In this document: positions 23,648-36,349 of the stretch, in pieces
Position numbering within the stretch: the stretch's first letter is position 1
How the letters are laid out: the number at the start of each line of letters is the position of its first letter
Assembly: GCA_035079385.1 (NCBI GenBank)
Contig: JAVHKY010000024.1
Location: 8,494,001 to 8,558,000, forward strand
Direction: 5' to 3'
From: Aspidiotus rigidus
Taxonomy: Eukaryota; Arthropoda; Insecta; Hemiptera; Diaspididae
Length of the DNA stretch: 64,000 bases
Made by a program: the position numbers and the translations under genes
Notes under the pieces: model-generated
Databases searched by the model: none
Told to the model about the DNA's origin: nothing
What the model saw: the letters and a program-made list of their open reading frames with translations, nothing else

Positions 23648-23728
23648 CATATATGTGACCGGCTCTACAGAAACCCGGCTTAGCCAAAGGTGGGCTAAGA
23701 CAGGTTCCCGTAGACCGGATCACATATG
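23648..23728. repeat. 80-bp near-perfect foldback
   Basis: The left arm catatatgtgaccggctcta is complemented by the right arm tagaccggatcacatatg; the pairing continues inward through acccggcttagcc and gggctaagacaggt to a loop of a few bases around 23687. A few mismatches and one-base bulges occur. It interrupts a copy of the 45-bp dispersed unit, so it is probably a tiny insertion. A precursor-like small RNA hairpin is the alternative. Confidence 0.6.
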
Positions 23729-25554
23729 TATGTCTGGCGAGGAGAAAGTTTTCCAAGGCCCTTTTCGAAAATACGTCCAGATCACTGATGACGTCCTAGT
23801 TCATTCTAGGTCTATAGTAGGTCTAGGCCTCCTTCAGACTAGTTTTATTCTAGGTCTAGGCTTCCTTCAATTCTCAATACCAAAACCAATTTGACTCATA
23901 AAACAGGTTCCCTGCGTTCCTCGTTTAACTTCGTTTAGGAAACCGTCGTTTTTCTTATTTCAATATGATTAAGCGTAACCTACACAATTGTATTCACTCG
24001 ATTGGAAACGTGCTGAGGAATTACTATAAATTAATTCGCGAAAAAATTGTTGGTGCCCGTCAGATATGAGACTATAATTTGTCTAAGTCTCGAAAAAATC
24101 CATCCAGCAGTTTTGGAGGAGATCTGCGAACAAAAAAATTTTACTAAGCCTAAATGCAGGCCTACCTAAACCTGAATTTTTTTCAGGCTAAAAGTAATGT
24201 AGGGCCTCCAAAGCGTCGAGAAAGTTCTTTGCTTCCTCCTCCTGTCACTTACTTTTCGAGCTAGAAAAGTCAATAAAAAAAAAGAGCTTCACAATCACTT
24301 TTTCCAACAAAATTAATCGTAGCGTAGTATTAGTCCTTTACCACCTCCGATTCCTGGCATCTATTAATACTATCTCCAGCTGCTATTCCTCTCATGCACT
24401 CATAAATTGTATTCACGCTCCCATCACCATTTTTTATGCAAACTCCACCCCAAGATTTTTTATCTGGGAATCCAGGTACAAGGAGATCCCGGAAAACGAA
24501 AGAAATCGATATCGAAATGAAAGAAGTAACCAATCACCCATCCGTCAACCCTCATTCCTTTCCTCACGCTTTAACCTTTTCAAATGCCTTAACAAATAAT
24601 ATACCGCACCCGAGTCTGGTTCACTCGTTGGTCTAGCCTCAAATCTCACTCAAAGAAGCCAGTCCAAATTGAAAATGAAAGTCCCATCTCCTGAGACACC
24701 TCAAATCAACTATGAACCACTGTCAATTATGTATAACATACACCAAAAAATCACGCGTAAATCAATAATTAATTAGGAATGAAGTCACCAAGATTGTCTC
24801 GCAGCACACTTGATAAAGACTAAAAAATTGTACTCAATCGGGTACTATCGAGTATGACTAATAATAATAAAAAAATATTGTATAAACCAATAATAAATTT
24901 AAGAAAGAAGTCACCAAGAGTCTCGCAGTACACTTGATGAAGACCAAAAGACCAAAAAATCGTCTTCAGTTCATTCAAACTCAAAGGGAACCTATTTTAT
25001 CGAGGTTGGGGGGGGGTGTCGGAAGGAACGTCCGCCGTCCGGCCGAACGGCAAAGCTCCGAGGTCAAAATTTATCCAAATCCCTCTCCTATCATATATTA
25101 GGTCGAAAATCGATGTAGTCCCTTCGAGTAACTGGGTATGCAATGCTTCATACACCAATTTATTTAGCCCCTTCAATAAGCCAGATATGCAGTGCTTCAA
25201 ATACCGTAAAACTCGGAACGCTCTTCTAAAGTATCCCATAAAATTGGTTTCCCGTCTCCCCTCGTTCAACTCCCTTATTGAACCCGTGAATTTTTCCAAG
25301 TCCGTCCACGGGGGAAAAAGTAGTGAGACTTGGAGAAAGTTCGACATCAGGAGAGACGAGCGCGAAACATCACGGCAGAAAGAAGATAGCAAGTCGCTGT
25401 TTGACAAACACTACAATAAAGAACAACACAATGATGGCTAGGAATATTCGAAATCATACATGTAGAAAACTGCAGGAAGACAGGAACACGCTGGAACAGA
25501 TGGAGATTGCAAAGATATAGAAAAGAAAGGCAGCAACAGATTATTAGTCTTGAT

Positions 25555-25695
25555 GATTGGACAAGCAAAAAGGAACAGACTGACCAATTAGATGACAGTA
25601 AACCAAGTAGCCAATAAAAATGTAGGACACAGGTTAAAAAGTGAACCATTCACGACGAGGTATTGATGTAGCCAATAAGATCACAGTGTTATTTA
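25555..25695. repeat. CCAAT-rich dispersed repeat, copy 1
   Basis: Shares order and wording with 38333-38466: gattggac, gaacag, gaccaat, ccaata, cacgacg, and a terminal gatcacagtgttat. Several CCAAT or ATTGG boxes lie within 140 bp. This composition suggests promoter-bearing retroelement DNA. Confidence 0.5.
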
Positions 25696-27439
25696 ATCCG
25701 GGCATGCACCAGGATCGCTACTAACGCGCGTGGTTCATTCAACAGTGTTACTTCTGACGAATTGAGGATGGTATAGTCATGCTATGGCGGTATATGGGAG
25801 AAAAATGGAAAAAGTGGAATAATTTTTGAAAGAAGCAGGGTTGGAAGTTTTGTCATCCCATCTAATTTGTAGAATGTGCATTTGTAGATATCTTTTGTGT
25901 GATATCAGGAAGATAAATCTGCTTCTTTCAAGTGTTATTTCAATTTTTAACAGGCGGGGGGGTTAAAAATTCCTTCGATGTCCGGAAAAAGCTGACTGTC
26001 TAACATGTTTCTATGTTTTAGTACCTCCCATTTACTGTCACAGTCTAGATACCTCTTTCGATCTTTCCCCGCTCAGTAAAAGTGCAGCGCAATGAAAGGC
26101 CTCGTTCTTCAATGGTAGCACCCGAAACTACTCTCGTAGGCCAACTAATAAGGTAGAATAGAGCACGTGAGATCCTTTTAGTAATAACCAGTCCTCTAAA
26201 TATACCTCATCATACTGAAAATGAGTTCTGGTACAACTTCTGAAGAATTTCTAGAGTGCATGTACATAGGTGTTCAAGGATTTCAGGGATGGGGATTTTC
26301 GTCATTCTCTCGGGAATCCACGTCCAAATAGTTTGTGATCGCAATCAATTTTCTCCACTTGATTACGTCAATTGTACAGCATAGAAGTTCAGTACATTGT
26401 AATTGATACCTTCACGTATTGCCAGTTGAAATTCTCTTTGATAAGCTCGAGAGGCAAAGGGAGAAGAAGACGAAAATTCTTCTTCGCGCTTTTCAATTTC
26501 GCGATGTAGATGATATGTATAAACCCGCATACCATATGGTAAAGTTTTGTTATTGTTAGAGCAATTGAGAACGTGCTTTCTTCTTAATTACTTCTGTCAT
26601 AACCGCGATTTTCAACACTCAAGATAAACCTTTTAAGGTCTCACTCGCGAATTAAGGAATTGTATTTCTGCTTCGTAATATTATTTATCGCGTTTATCTT
26701 CCGCATAGTTTTGATAACCAAAACGATAGTGAGTTTCCGACAAAAAAGTGGAGCTCGACGCTCGTATGTTAGTCTAAATAGGATGAGAATTATCATACAG
26801 ATTTGTTTATAAAGCGAATGTTTGTATACGATTATGGTATGCACGTTTTACTCTGATTTTCAAATCTTTTCTTAGCTGAAGGACTTCTTTGAAAAAGTAA
26901 TTCCAGATGTTGTTCTTGAAAGTAGATCGCGTGACTTCAGTCACACGGGTCGATTTTTTATGGGATCGTATATTCACTGTGTGAGACATTTCTTCTTTCT
27001 CTGAGTACTTTGTGTGATAGTCGGCCTGAATGATTTACGCATGTAGGCACTAGTACTTGGCAATTCAAACATATGGTGCAGTGCGTAGACTGGATTTAAT
27101 ATGAACGAATAAAGCATTAATGAAGATTCTATAAATTATAATTATTTACAACCTCATATCTAGGCGAACCTCTACAATAGTGAATTTTTATTCAAGGAAT
27201 TTGGTTCCTGCCCTTTCAGAAAAGAAATTTGGATCTCTTTGCCCTTCCTAGAAAAATTCTTGATCGGGTTGTCGTGTATTTTGAAAGGACAGCCCGATGA
27301 ATGAGGGATACTGGTACGTCCCGCAATATTTGAAGAAATGTTCATAAGTATGCGAATAGTGCTAGTGTTTATTTTGTTTCTCTTCATTTCTTAAGGAGGT
27401 AACGACAAGAGCCCGAGGGTCAATGAACTAGAGTGATAC

Positions 27440-27520
27440 TTTTTGATATGCGGTGAAGGAATCTTCATATTTCGTCTTCAGATGGACGAGAGGTCGCGGG
27501 TTTGAATCCCGCTCGTGCCA
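27440..27520 (+). pseudogene. tRNA-derived fragment (tRNA pseudogene or SINE head)
   Basis: A perfect T-arm (GCGGG, loop TTTGAAT, CCCGC at 27496-27512) is followed by seven bases TCGTGCC plus A, as in the 3' acceptor strand of a tRNA. The sequence resembles the pol III B box with one change (TTTGAAT for TTCGAAT). Upstream, TCGTC and GACGA could form an anticodon stem around an 8-base loop. The 5' acceptor strand (GGCACGA expected) is missing, so this is not a functional tRNA gene. Confidence 0.45.
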
Positions 27521-28150
27521 GGAGATTTTTTCATCGTATTTCCTCTTCTATCCTTATCTAACTAATAAATTTGAATAATAGAATTGAGATCCTTTTAATA
27601 AGGCTAGAAAGTCGAGGAAGTATTCTAACGAATCTACAGCCAATTATAAAAAGACCGCATTTGCATTTTTCACAGTTTATCTTTCTGCTCCGTTGTATAC
27701 TTGATGATGCACCATTGATTGATAAAATACGTTCAAAAATTTGTTTCAAGTCCCTACCCGTTGAACAATTTTGACCTTTATTTTGGCCCCTCAATAGATA
27801 TCAAATTGTCTCACTTACCCCCAAATATATATGTTCAACTTTCAAATTGCCCCACATGGAAGAAGTTTGGACAATCTCGTTCAACGAGATAAATCAGGTC
27901 GGAGCCTATGATTAGGAAACCACAATTAGTACAGGAAAATTATATGAAAAAAGAGGGCTACACGGAAACAATTAGAGACAAAGGTTTTATTGCTGAAATT
28001 TGTTTGTCTAAATGCCCTGAATATACCCTGAAAGTTCACCGCCCCCTCCCCCGGCAAACCACAGAGGGGGCCGGAACGTCCCCCAAATTTTAGTTTTTTA
28101 CGATTATCTTGGAAAATAAGCTGCCTATGAAAAAATTACAAGACACCAAA

Positions 28151-28741
28151 ATTTTCTGGCATAGCCAAATAAATGAAGATCATGTTTCATGTCTCTTATA
28201 TTTTATCAGTCATCTTGAAATATTTTAGTCTAAGTTTCTACTAGGTCAAGTGTTCTTGAGATATACTCGTTTGCCCCCTTACCTTTCTTGACGTTGTGTA
28301 AGTCTTGTATGAAAAATAATATTTTGAGGTATCGCAATCCTTGGGGCTCACTTGCTCCGCTCGTTCGTCCCCTTTCTTGGTGTCGTATGAATCTAGTATG
28401 AGAAATATTTTTTGAGCTATCAGCTTTTGTGGGGCTCACTCGCTCCGCTCGTTCGCCCTCTTCCTTAGCCCCTGTCGCGGTTTAGCATAAGTCTGATATA
28501 AAATATTTTGGGCTTTCGCCTTTTGCCCCCTTTCTTGCAGTTGTCTTAGAATGGTATGAGAAATATTTTGAGCTATCCCACAGGTATACATTTGCACGCG
28601 CACACACACACGCACGCGGGGTGTACTCGCAAATTTCTGAATCACCCACGGGGTAGAAATTTGCATGCGCACGGTCTCTCTTGACGGAAGGGAGGGGTGT
28701 ACTCACGAATTTCAAAATCGGAAAAGACATGAAACGTATCA
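28151..28741. repeat. 0.6-kb dispersed repeat, copy B
   Basis: The counterpart of 11711-12352. The first 120 bp differ at only a few positions; the middle differs in number and order of the internal words (gctcactcgctccgctcgtt occurs more than once here); the end again carries gaaaagacatgaaac. The inverted start and end words support a non-autonomous transposon. Confidence 0.6.
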
Positions 28742-29149
28742 AAAGTGTTCCTTATAAAATTTCCTACCAGGTAGTGTCACATCTTTCCGCCCCCAGAGCC
28801 ATGAAAGTCCACAGGGGACCGAAACAATTTCGGAATTTCAGTTTTTAGCGGTGAACCCGCTATCCCTTTTGTTGAGGGAACTTTCTGAAAATTTTCGTCC
28901 GCGTTCGCGACCGCGAGCGAGGTTGATAACGTCACGAAGAGGGGAGGGGATTTGGAAAAATTTTGACTCTCGAGGTATATATGATGGGAGGGGTCTTGGA
29001 AAAAATATATGACTTAGAGGGTCGAAATTTTTCCAAGTCCCCCTCTTATCATATATGGCTACAGCGTACGGCGCACAGCGCACGGCAAACTTCTCAAAAA
29101 ACCACATAGACGGACATTCTTTCTGAACACCCCTCCCTCCCATATTAAA

Positions 29150-30206
29150 GAAAAAAATTCAAAACCCCCAAACGCACCTCCGGCCTGCTCCTCAACATTG
29201 GGAAGATGGAAATCCTTCTAAAGTACCAACTCCCACTGTACAGTAGAGGAAATGGTCAAGAAATCACCTTCACAGTGCTTGGTCATACTATCAAAGCGTC
29301 TAAGGTCATTAAGTACCTTGGCATGATGATAGATAATAAGCTGAAATTCAAGGCGCACCTCGAGTACATGGAGGAGAAGATGATGAAACGCATCCCCCTC
29401 CTCCAGAAACTTGCCCGCAACCTGTACGGATAAAGTTTCAAAGCGCGGAAAGTAATGTTCCAGGGACTGATCTTTTCGCTCGCCAAGTACTGCTCCTCTG
29501 TCTGGCACCACAGACTCCAGCTGAAGACCTATCGCAGATCAATCGATAAGGTCCAACGCCGTGATGTGATCAGCAGCAGGAGCTACAAGGACATTAGCAG
29601 AGAAGTCGCTAGGGTCCTTGCGGCGAGCCCTCCACTGCACCTACAAATTGCAGAAAGATCAGTCAAGTGGCTGCTCTCGAAAAATATGCCGGTCAGACAC
29701 TGGGGACACCTTCCCCATAGGTGGAGACCGACGACGAAGGCGGCCTAGTGCTCCAAGGCGAACCAGTCTCTCCCACCGAGGTAGCCAAGGCCTTCAGAGC
29801 AGCCACCCTGAAGGTGTGGAACAATGAATGGGTAAATATAACGCCAAAGAAGTGGCCCCAGAAAATGTTCCCCACCGTTCACGACCGACTACGGATCAAT
29901 ACTCCACCTAACCTCTGGACTTCACAGGCTCTTTCAGATCATGGCTGCCTTAAGTCATACCTGAAGCGTGTGAAGCCCAACGCACCAGACGGATATGAAC
30001 TCTGCCCAGCATGTGGACTCAGCTACCCCGAAACGGCTGAGCACGTGCTGACAGAGTGCATGCGCTTCACAGTCGGTCGACCAATGGACTGGGACAGACT
30101 CGAGGAGTACCATATACCCTACCTCCAGGAAGTGATGCTGAAGCTGTGGAAGACGGAGAGCCCACACTTCCACATCATCAACCCTGAGACAGATGTAAGA
30201 CCATAG
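29150..30206 (+). pseudogene. R1/Jockey-like LINE, 5'-truncated RT to ORF2 end
   Basis: The translation starts inside the RT after motif C (GLLLNIGKMEILL), continues with KYLGMMIDNKLKFKAHLEYM and FSLAKYCSSVWHH (thumb region), and ends in a zinc-knuckle-like CPACGLSYPETAEHVLTEC (C-x2-C-x9-H-x4-C), the usual C-terminus of R1/Jockey-group LINE ORF2 proteins. An in-frame stop lies at 29431 and a frameshift near 29730. The final stop TAG is at 30206. An AT-rich, adenine-rich stretch at about 29150 marks the truncation point. Inactive. Confidence 0.88.
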
Positions 30207-30429
30207 TAAGTCGGCGGGCTGACTGTTCTCGGACAACCGCTCCTAGTTGGTGAATAATCCATTCATTCACACAACTAGGCAGGGCTTTCACCAAACTTCA
30301 AGATATCATCGGGCCGCAGGAGAATTCATCAAGATGCCATCGGGCCGCAGCTGATTATCCAACCAACCCAAGGACCACAGACCTTAGATAAGTACCTAGC
30401 AATAGCTTGTACTCACAACACCACACTCT

Positions 30430-30925
30430 GCTGAAGCGCCTAATTACTGGGATTGTAGCTATTTCCTGTAACCATGGGCGATAAGTGGAGTATTAGTCAC
30501 GCGACAGCAGAATCACCTTTTCTCATCTATTTCAGGATAAGAATAAGTTGTTAAACAATTCATACCATAAATGTATACATGCTCTCATGACCATCCTCAC
30601 ACCGCATCCGGATGCCCAACTACTGGGGAAGGCGGTTATCTCCCTGTAACCATCGACCAAAAGTGGAGTGCCAGGCAATCCGCTGCGGATCAACATTTAC
30701 CTCTACTATTTCAGCTTAGAGAGTAAGTTGTTAACTAACCCACCTATGCAAATGTACATGTCTCACAACCATCATCACACCGCAATCGGCTGTCCTGCTA
30801 CTGGGGAAGGCGGTTATCTCCCTGTAACCATCGACCAAAAGTGGAGTACTGGACATGCCCTGCGGATCTTTATTTACTACTATTACAGGCATAGAAGTAA
30901 GATTGTAACCAACACATAACTTTAC
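30430..30925. repeat. Tandem repeat (about 175-180 bp) downstream of the LINE
   Basis: The words tactggggaaggcggttatc, cctgtaaccatcgaccaaaa and gtggagt recur at about 30616 and 30797, with a more diverged copy at about 30443 (cctgtaaccatgggcgataa). This gives roughly 2.7 copies spaced 173-180 bp. It directly follows the LINE coding end, so it is probably the LINE 3' UTR. Confidence 0.75.
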
Positions 30926-31227
30926 AATTGTACTATTTATATATCACCTAAATATCCTTGTAATTATTATTAGGTCCCCTCAACTCCACTTATTTAGGGA
31001 CAAGTAGAGGAGTCTCCCCTCCCCGATATTGTACCTCCCAATCTACTTTTTCTCCTCCCAGCTGCCCTGAGATCACTGTTAGATCAAATGGGGCAACTGA
31101 GTGGATGATTAATAGCCGAAGCACGAAAGGGAAACCCGTCCAGTGCATAAGTCAACTCGACAAGTCTCTGCGGGCAACCCTTGAGTATGAAAGCACTAGA
31201 CATAAACTACATTTAAGATGAAAAAAC

Positions 31228-31257
31228 CCCTTGCAGAGAGCGATCTCTCTGCAAGGG
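31228..31257. repeat. Perfect 13-bp-stem hairpin
   Basis: CCCTTGCAGAGAG, loop CGAT, then CTCTCTGCAAGGG. The pairing is perfect. It stands alone in the intron with no gene beside it; function unknown. Confidence 0.7.
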
Positions 31258-33882
31258 CTAGTTTATAACATTGTCTTTTATCGCGGAATAAACTTGCCCC
31301 ATGGAGTAAGTTCCAACTGGGGAACCCAAAGAGAGAGAGAGAGAAAAAAAGACCCCCAAACGTGCTATACCGTCTCTTTCGCTGCATTCTAATTTCGGGT
31401 GTTGACATATTGCCACAGCATTTGACTCCGGCACGTTTTACCAGACATTTCCTTAAGAAAAGAATCTCCAATTTGTAACCTAACGACCCTCGCTGGAAAT
31501 CACGTCAAAATATGACCCGATTGGGCTACAGCCTTTGCCACTGCCAATTAATAACGCGCTTCTTTTCGTGACACGAAAAAGTTCCGCGTTCTCTAGCAAT
31601 GTCTCCAACTTTCTCGTCGCTCGTGACGTTAATGAATGAAAAAATGATTTGTTGTTTACACTTGAAGCGACGTTAAAACGACAGGTCATTTTTGCTGACC
31701 CCGCAGATGCGCCACCGAATGCGCTTACTTTGATTTCTCGCGTTATAGACCAGTAGGAAAGAAAATATACTATTCTATTTAGTCGAAAAGTAGGAAGAGG
31801 AATTCAGAGGAATATACTAGAACAACTTCCCACGTAGTATTGTTTGAGCTAAAAAAAAATAATAATAATAAATCCCGAAGAAATGGGAAACAGCATAGAT
31901 TAGTGGATAGGAACCGATAGACCTAATGTAAAAAGATATATCTACGAGTATCATCATCATCACCATACAGTCTCATCACCGCTGTCCTACAACGAATTGT
32001 TTATTATGTACACGAACTCGTCGTAGACATCGTAAATATTTCTGCTCGAATTTTTAATGCCTTCTCGTCTCCCCAGCTAATACATTTAATATCCTTTCCG
32101 GTCATTTCTGAGTACATACATTAATAAAAATTTCGAATACGACTCTGCTCGCGCTCCACAGCCAAAATGAAAGGAAAAAAAATCGTCGTCTGCTAATGTC
32201 ATATAGTATAATAAGCCAAGATGATCATTCGAAACTCACCACCTACGCCATCAGCAATCCGCATTCAACGTATGTACCATTTTTGAGCCACGTGGCCAGA
32301 AATGAGAGAATTTATTGTGGATGATCGCGCGAATAGCAACGTACATATACCGTAATACTGCATTTTTCCATCAATGAAAATTAACGGACTACTCGGTACA
32401 TATTTTAACGTATAGTATATAGATTTTACGAGTGTTGGAATGAAACAAGCAGATAATTATTGTGACGTCGAAAATAATATCTGTTTGCGCGGAATGCGAT
32501 TCTATAGTATTTGGCATGTAAAAGGTACAGCCGACCATGTCAACAAGACAACAAGACTTATTTTTCTTCGAATGGAATTTAGAAAAGAACAAATTTCACT
32601 ATAAGTACAGTCGTGCACATCACGCAAAAAGGTACTTACAGCGAGTATACAAAAATGTGAATGTACAGAATTTCCGCACACGCGAACTCTTAACCGTGAT
32701 GTCCAGCCAGGTAGAGTTGCAAAGGAAATTTTAAGTGTTTTCTAACACGACGGAAACGAACAAGAAGTTCCACGAGGATACGATTTAAAATCAAGTCTTC
32801 AATTCACTACAGTGGCTATAAAATACATCAGGAATAAAATCTACCGAATCTTCGATGCTAAATTTTGAATTCTAGGAAGTGTTTGCGAAAAAATTGTGTA
32901 AAATTTTCTTAGAATTAGTCGACTCTAGCAATAGAATAAACATCGTTTCGCCAAACAACCGAATTCTGCGTCGTACACATGAAAATTCGTATCAACGTAT
33001 GATTTTTATGGTGGCGACGGAAGATTCATTTATTTGGGTATTTAGTCATAGGTTGTATAGGATTTTATTATCGTTTGACTAAATCTGCAATCGTTGCGAC
33101 TTGCATTCTCGAAATACGGGTCCAAAACTACCAGTACGGATATCCTCTACAAAACAGGTTCAATTTTGATAAACATCCTCGTTTAGTCTGTGTACCTACC
33201 ATCAATTGTTTTTAATTTCTGGCTGATTTGTCTTCGCTTAGTAATTTTTCTTCCAGATATGTAGCTTCTTTCCCACACCTATGACTCACCTCGTTTTCGA
33301 TGTAGAAATTCAACGAATTGTAAAAATCACACGGTGTGTAAATGAATTTGTCGTCATGATGATATGGAATGAGTGAAAGATTCATTGAACTTATCTTCTT
33401 CACTATTCATTTTAAAAAGAATATAAAGGTACTCTTTAAAAGACGCCTAAAAACTGCTACAAGGGTACTCTTAAATGCAAATCTATTTCACGGAGAAAAT
33501 TTATATCAGACCTACCAAAATTAAATTATTGAAACTTATCAAATAGTTAATCCATCAGTCACAGCTATGGATTGTGGAATTTTTTGGAAGCTCAATGGAG
33601 AAAACTCAACCAAGTGGACTTTAAACACGATCTCGTCTGGGTAAAACTTGAGTTGATGGATGGACACAGGGTAATTCAATCAACTGTGGGTAATTTCATG
33701 CCTGCTCTAAAAGGTCAACCTCTTTGGAACATTAAAAAGGCGTGTGACAAATAGAATAGGTACTGGGCATCACTAATACAGTTTCGTCAGCTCAGGCTCG
33801 TTACCGAAGTCCATTTGTAGGAGGGGCTCCTATGAAAATTAGGGGGGTCGAGCGTAGTATTTACTTTTTATTTAATCAGAAC

Positions 33883-34759
33883 TCGTGACCTTAGAACAGA
33901 ACTAACGTCCAAAAATTCGATTTTCGGATTATATCGGATTATTATAGTATGGAGTACTCTCTTTCGATTGGTTTAATCAGTTTAAGTCCAAACCGTCGGG
34001 AAATTACTTAAAAATTGAAAGAACGAAAGTAACGTAACTCATTTTGTCACCAAAAAATTGAAACAGAACTAACGTAAGTCCGGCACCCGCGCTTTCTACG
34101 TGGAGTTACGATACTTCTGCACTAACGTTTTATTTATTTTCTGAGAGCAGAAGAAACTTACCGGACTTAAGTTATTTCTGTTTCAATTTTTTGGTGACAA
34201 AATGAGTTACGCTACTTCGGTTCTTTCAAAATGGTTTACTCTATTAAGTATTATGATATTTTTATTATATTTTTACGTTCTATACCTAGCTACTATTTTT
34301 TCACGTTCAATACTCAGTGATTTTGTAAAACAAAATATTTTTTTTTCCTACTTATACTTTTTTATTTTCTTCTGACAAACCGACATTATCGTATGTCCTT
34401 TCTCTTAGCTATTTTGTTTACTGCAAAAAGAGCTTAACATGGACATAAAATACTTCTGTTCTCAAGGTTTCAATGTTGAAGTAAGATCGTACTCGTATGT
34501 CCAGAACATGGACATAAAATAGTTCTGTTCTCAGTGTTTCAATGTCAAACTATCGTAAGTCCAAAAAAAAACGGAAAGTTTATTTATTTTAAATTTCTGA
34601 TGATGAAAATGAGTTTGAAATCATTTTCTGATACAGAGTCAGTCTTTACTTTATCTTCAAAATGTATTCTCAGAAAAAGGCAGCGATTTAAAACTTTAAA
34701 TCTTTCCTCCTGTAAAAACACTGTTTTGGACTTACGTTAGTTCTGTTCTAAGGTCACGA
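33883..34759. mobile_element. Foldback-type element with nested inverted repeats
   Basis: The outer inverted repeats read TCGTGACCTTAGAACAGAAC followed by TAACGT and TCCAAAA, with a 3-bp indel between the two ends. A second inverted pair of about 67 bp lies inside (34017-34083 against 34161-34227), including caaaaaattgaaacagaact. A 69-bp direct repeat (aacatggacataaaata at 34436 and 34505) sits nearer the right end. The word acagaactaacgtaagtcc recurs in several of these pieces. There is no transposase; a non-autonomous DNA transposon is likely. Confidence 0.65.
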
Positions 34760-35299
34760 ACTGTACTTTTGGCCTTGGTGGGTTAGGGACACGTCTGGAA
34801 GGACTCACCCCCTTATTGACGGGCTTGTGTCAGCACGAGACAAAGATGAAATTAATCGGTGTACGAGTGGATAAACTTTCGAGAACTTGAAGATGAAATC
34901 TCTGACAAGAAGCCGGCTTAAAACAAGCCCATTGTCCGTTTGTTCGACCGTCAAACTGTGGTTCCGAGGAGTTAGGAGCTAAGACGTACTTCGAAGATTT
35001 TCAGATCGAGAGGTGACGAAAATACATAGGTCTCTTTTGAATCTATTCATGAAGATAGCGGCTACTAGAGATCCTGAGGGAAAGCTGAATTTCATCCTAA
35101 AGTAGCATGACCAGCAGATATTTAAAAGCATCCTCGGGAGGAATTTTTGTTTTTACATAGATCAACAACCTTTGACTGTGCTGGAAGATGGCTTGTTCAG
35201 GCGAGATAACATTGAAGGATGTGAGGATAGCACCCGAGCCACGTCTTCTATATCCCAGGCCAATGTTGTGGAATAAATGATAGAATAAAAGTTTTCAGG

Positions 35300-35760
35300 T
35301 CAAGACGGAGTTTAAAGTACTCGATGACGTCCTTTTCCTCAGTCCAGACCCTTTCCAACTCGAAGATTTCCTCATTTATCTTGATGGCCTCTACTAGTGA
35401 AGCAGATAGCAAAAATATAAATTTCCTCGACCTCTTTATTAAGAATGAGGGTGAAGAATTTGGTATCTTCAGAGAGGCCACAACTACGGAACCTTTATCC
35501 AAGGGTCATCTCTCTGTCTGTACAGCCACGAATCAGCCGCTCTCAACGCTATAGCCCATAGACTAGTTCCTATCCTTCTCATTGATAGCGAAAAGAAAGC
35601 TACCATGAAATAAATGATGTGGCCAGGCGAATTCTCGACTCTTTCACGTCTTTTCGTAGAACGCCTCTCCATCTTCGTTACTTTAACAGACTCATGCGAA
35701 TGCGATTGCCTTTCTTAGGCATCCTTATGCTTTGCGTCCTCATAACTTCTGACCCGCTCA
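35300..35760 (+). pseudogene. Decayed Penelope-like RT fragment (lineage 2)
   Basis: A relic visible in shifting frames: VLDDVLFLSPDPFQLEDFLI at about 35316 occupies the motif C (YVDD) position, then NINFLDLFIKNEGEEFGIF and REATTTEPLSKG match the INFLDL and IYRKxTTTD blocks of the better copy at 8-9.6 kb. Several frameshifts and stops follow. No endonuclease domain can be traced. Confidence 0.6.
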
Positions 35761-36349
35761 CTCGTCGACTTGGACGAAATCCTCCGGACCCCTGCGTAGA
35801 TGACGCATCATGTTTTGATCTCATCTTTCCTTTTGGTCGGCCATCTCCTTACCCTCCTCCTAAGTAGAATATTTTTCCGTTTCTCTCAGTAACGTTACAC
35901 CACCCTTTCAAGGGGACCTGAACCGAACTCAAAAAACCTAAAATCATAAGATTTTTCACCGTAGAAATAATTCTGTCCAACTAGTTTTTGATCAACCATT
36001 TCTGCAGATTGGACGATAAGAGAGGGACTAGTTACGATTTTCTCCCAGCTGGGGCTCAGTGATTTGGACGAGTGTGGAACTCTCTGTCCAGTTGACTTCA
36101 TAATCAGAGTTGGTTTCTTCTCTGTAGGGGTCTCAGCATCAAAGTACTCCGATGACGTCACGATCCGGACGTAGACAAAAGTTTAGAGTTAGGTTTCTTC
36201 TTTTTGATCCGCTCTCTTGGAAAAGTACCAGCGATGGGATCACTGTTGTCACCGATATAGGCGGGGATATTCATGAATGGCGTGGAAAAAAAGATATTGA
36301 AAGGCAGCAAGTCCAGAAACTCGATCGAACACTGGGCTAATATCTCAAT

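Noticed and set aside
25016..25441. Overlapping 141- and 136-codon frames on both strands
   Set aside because: Mutually antisense frames in composite repeat DNA with no conserved motif in either.
30430..30925. Direct repeats considered as a CRISPR array
   Set aside because: Units are about 175-180 bp and contiguous without spacers, in an animal genome next to a LINE.
31228..31257. Hairpin read as a bacterial-type terminator
   Set aside because: The window is eukaryotic nuclear DNA with spliced genes, so a rho-independent terminator is not meaningful.
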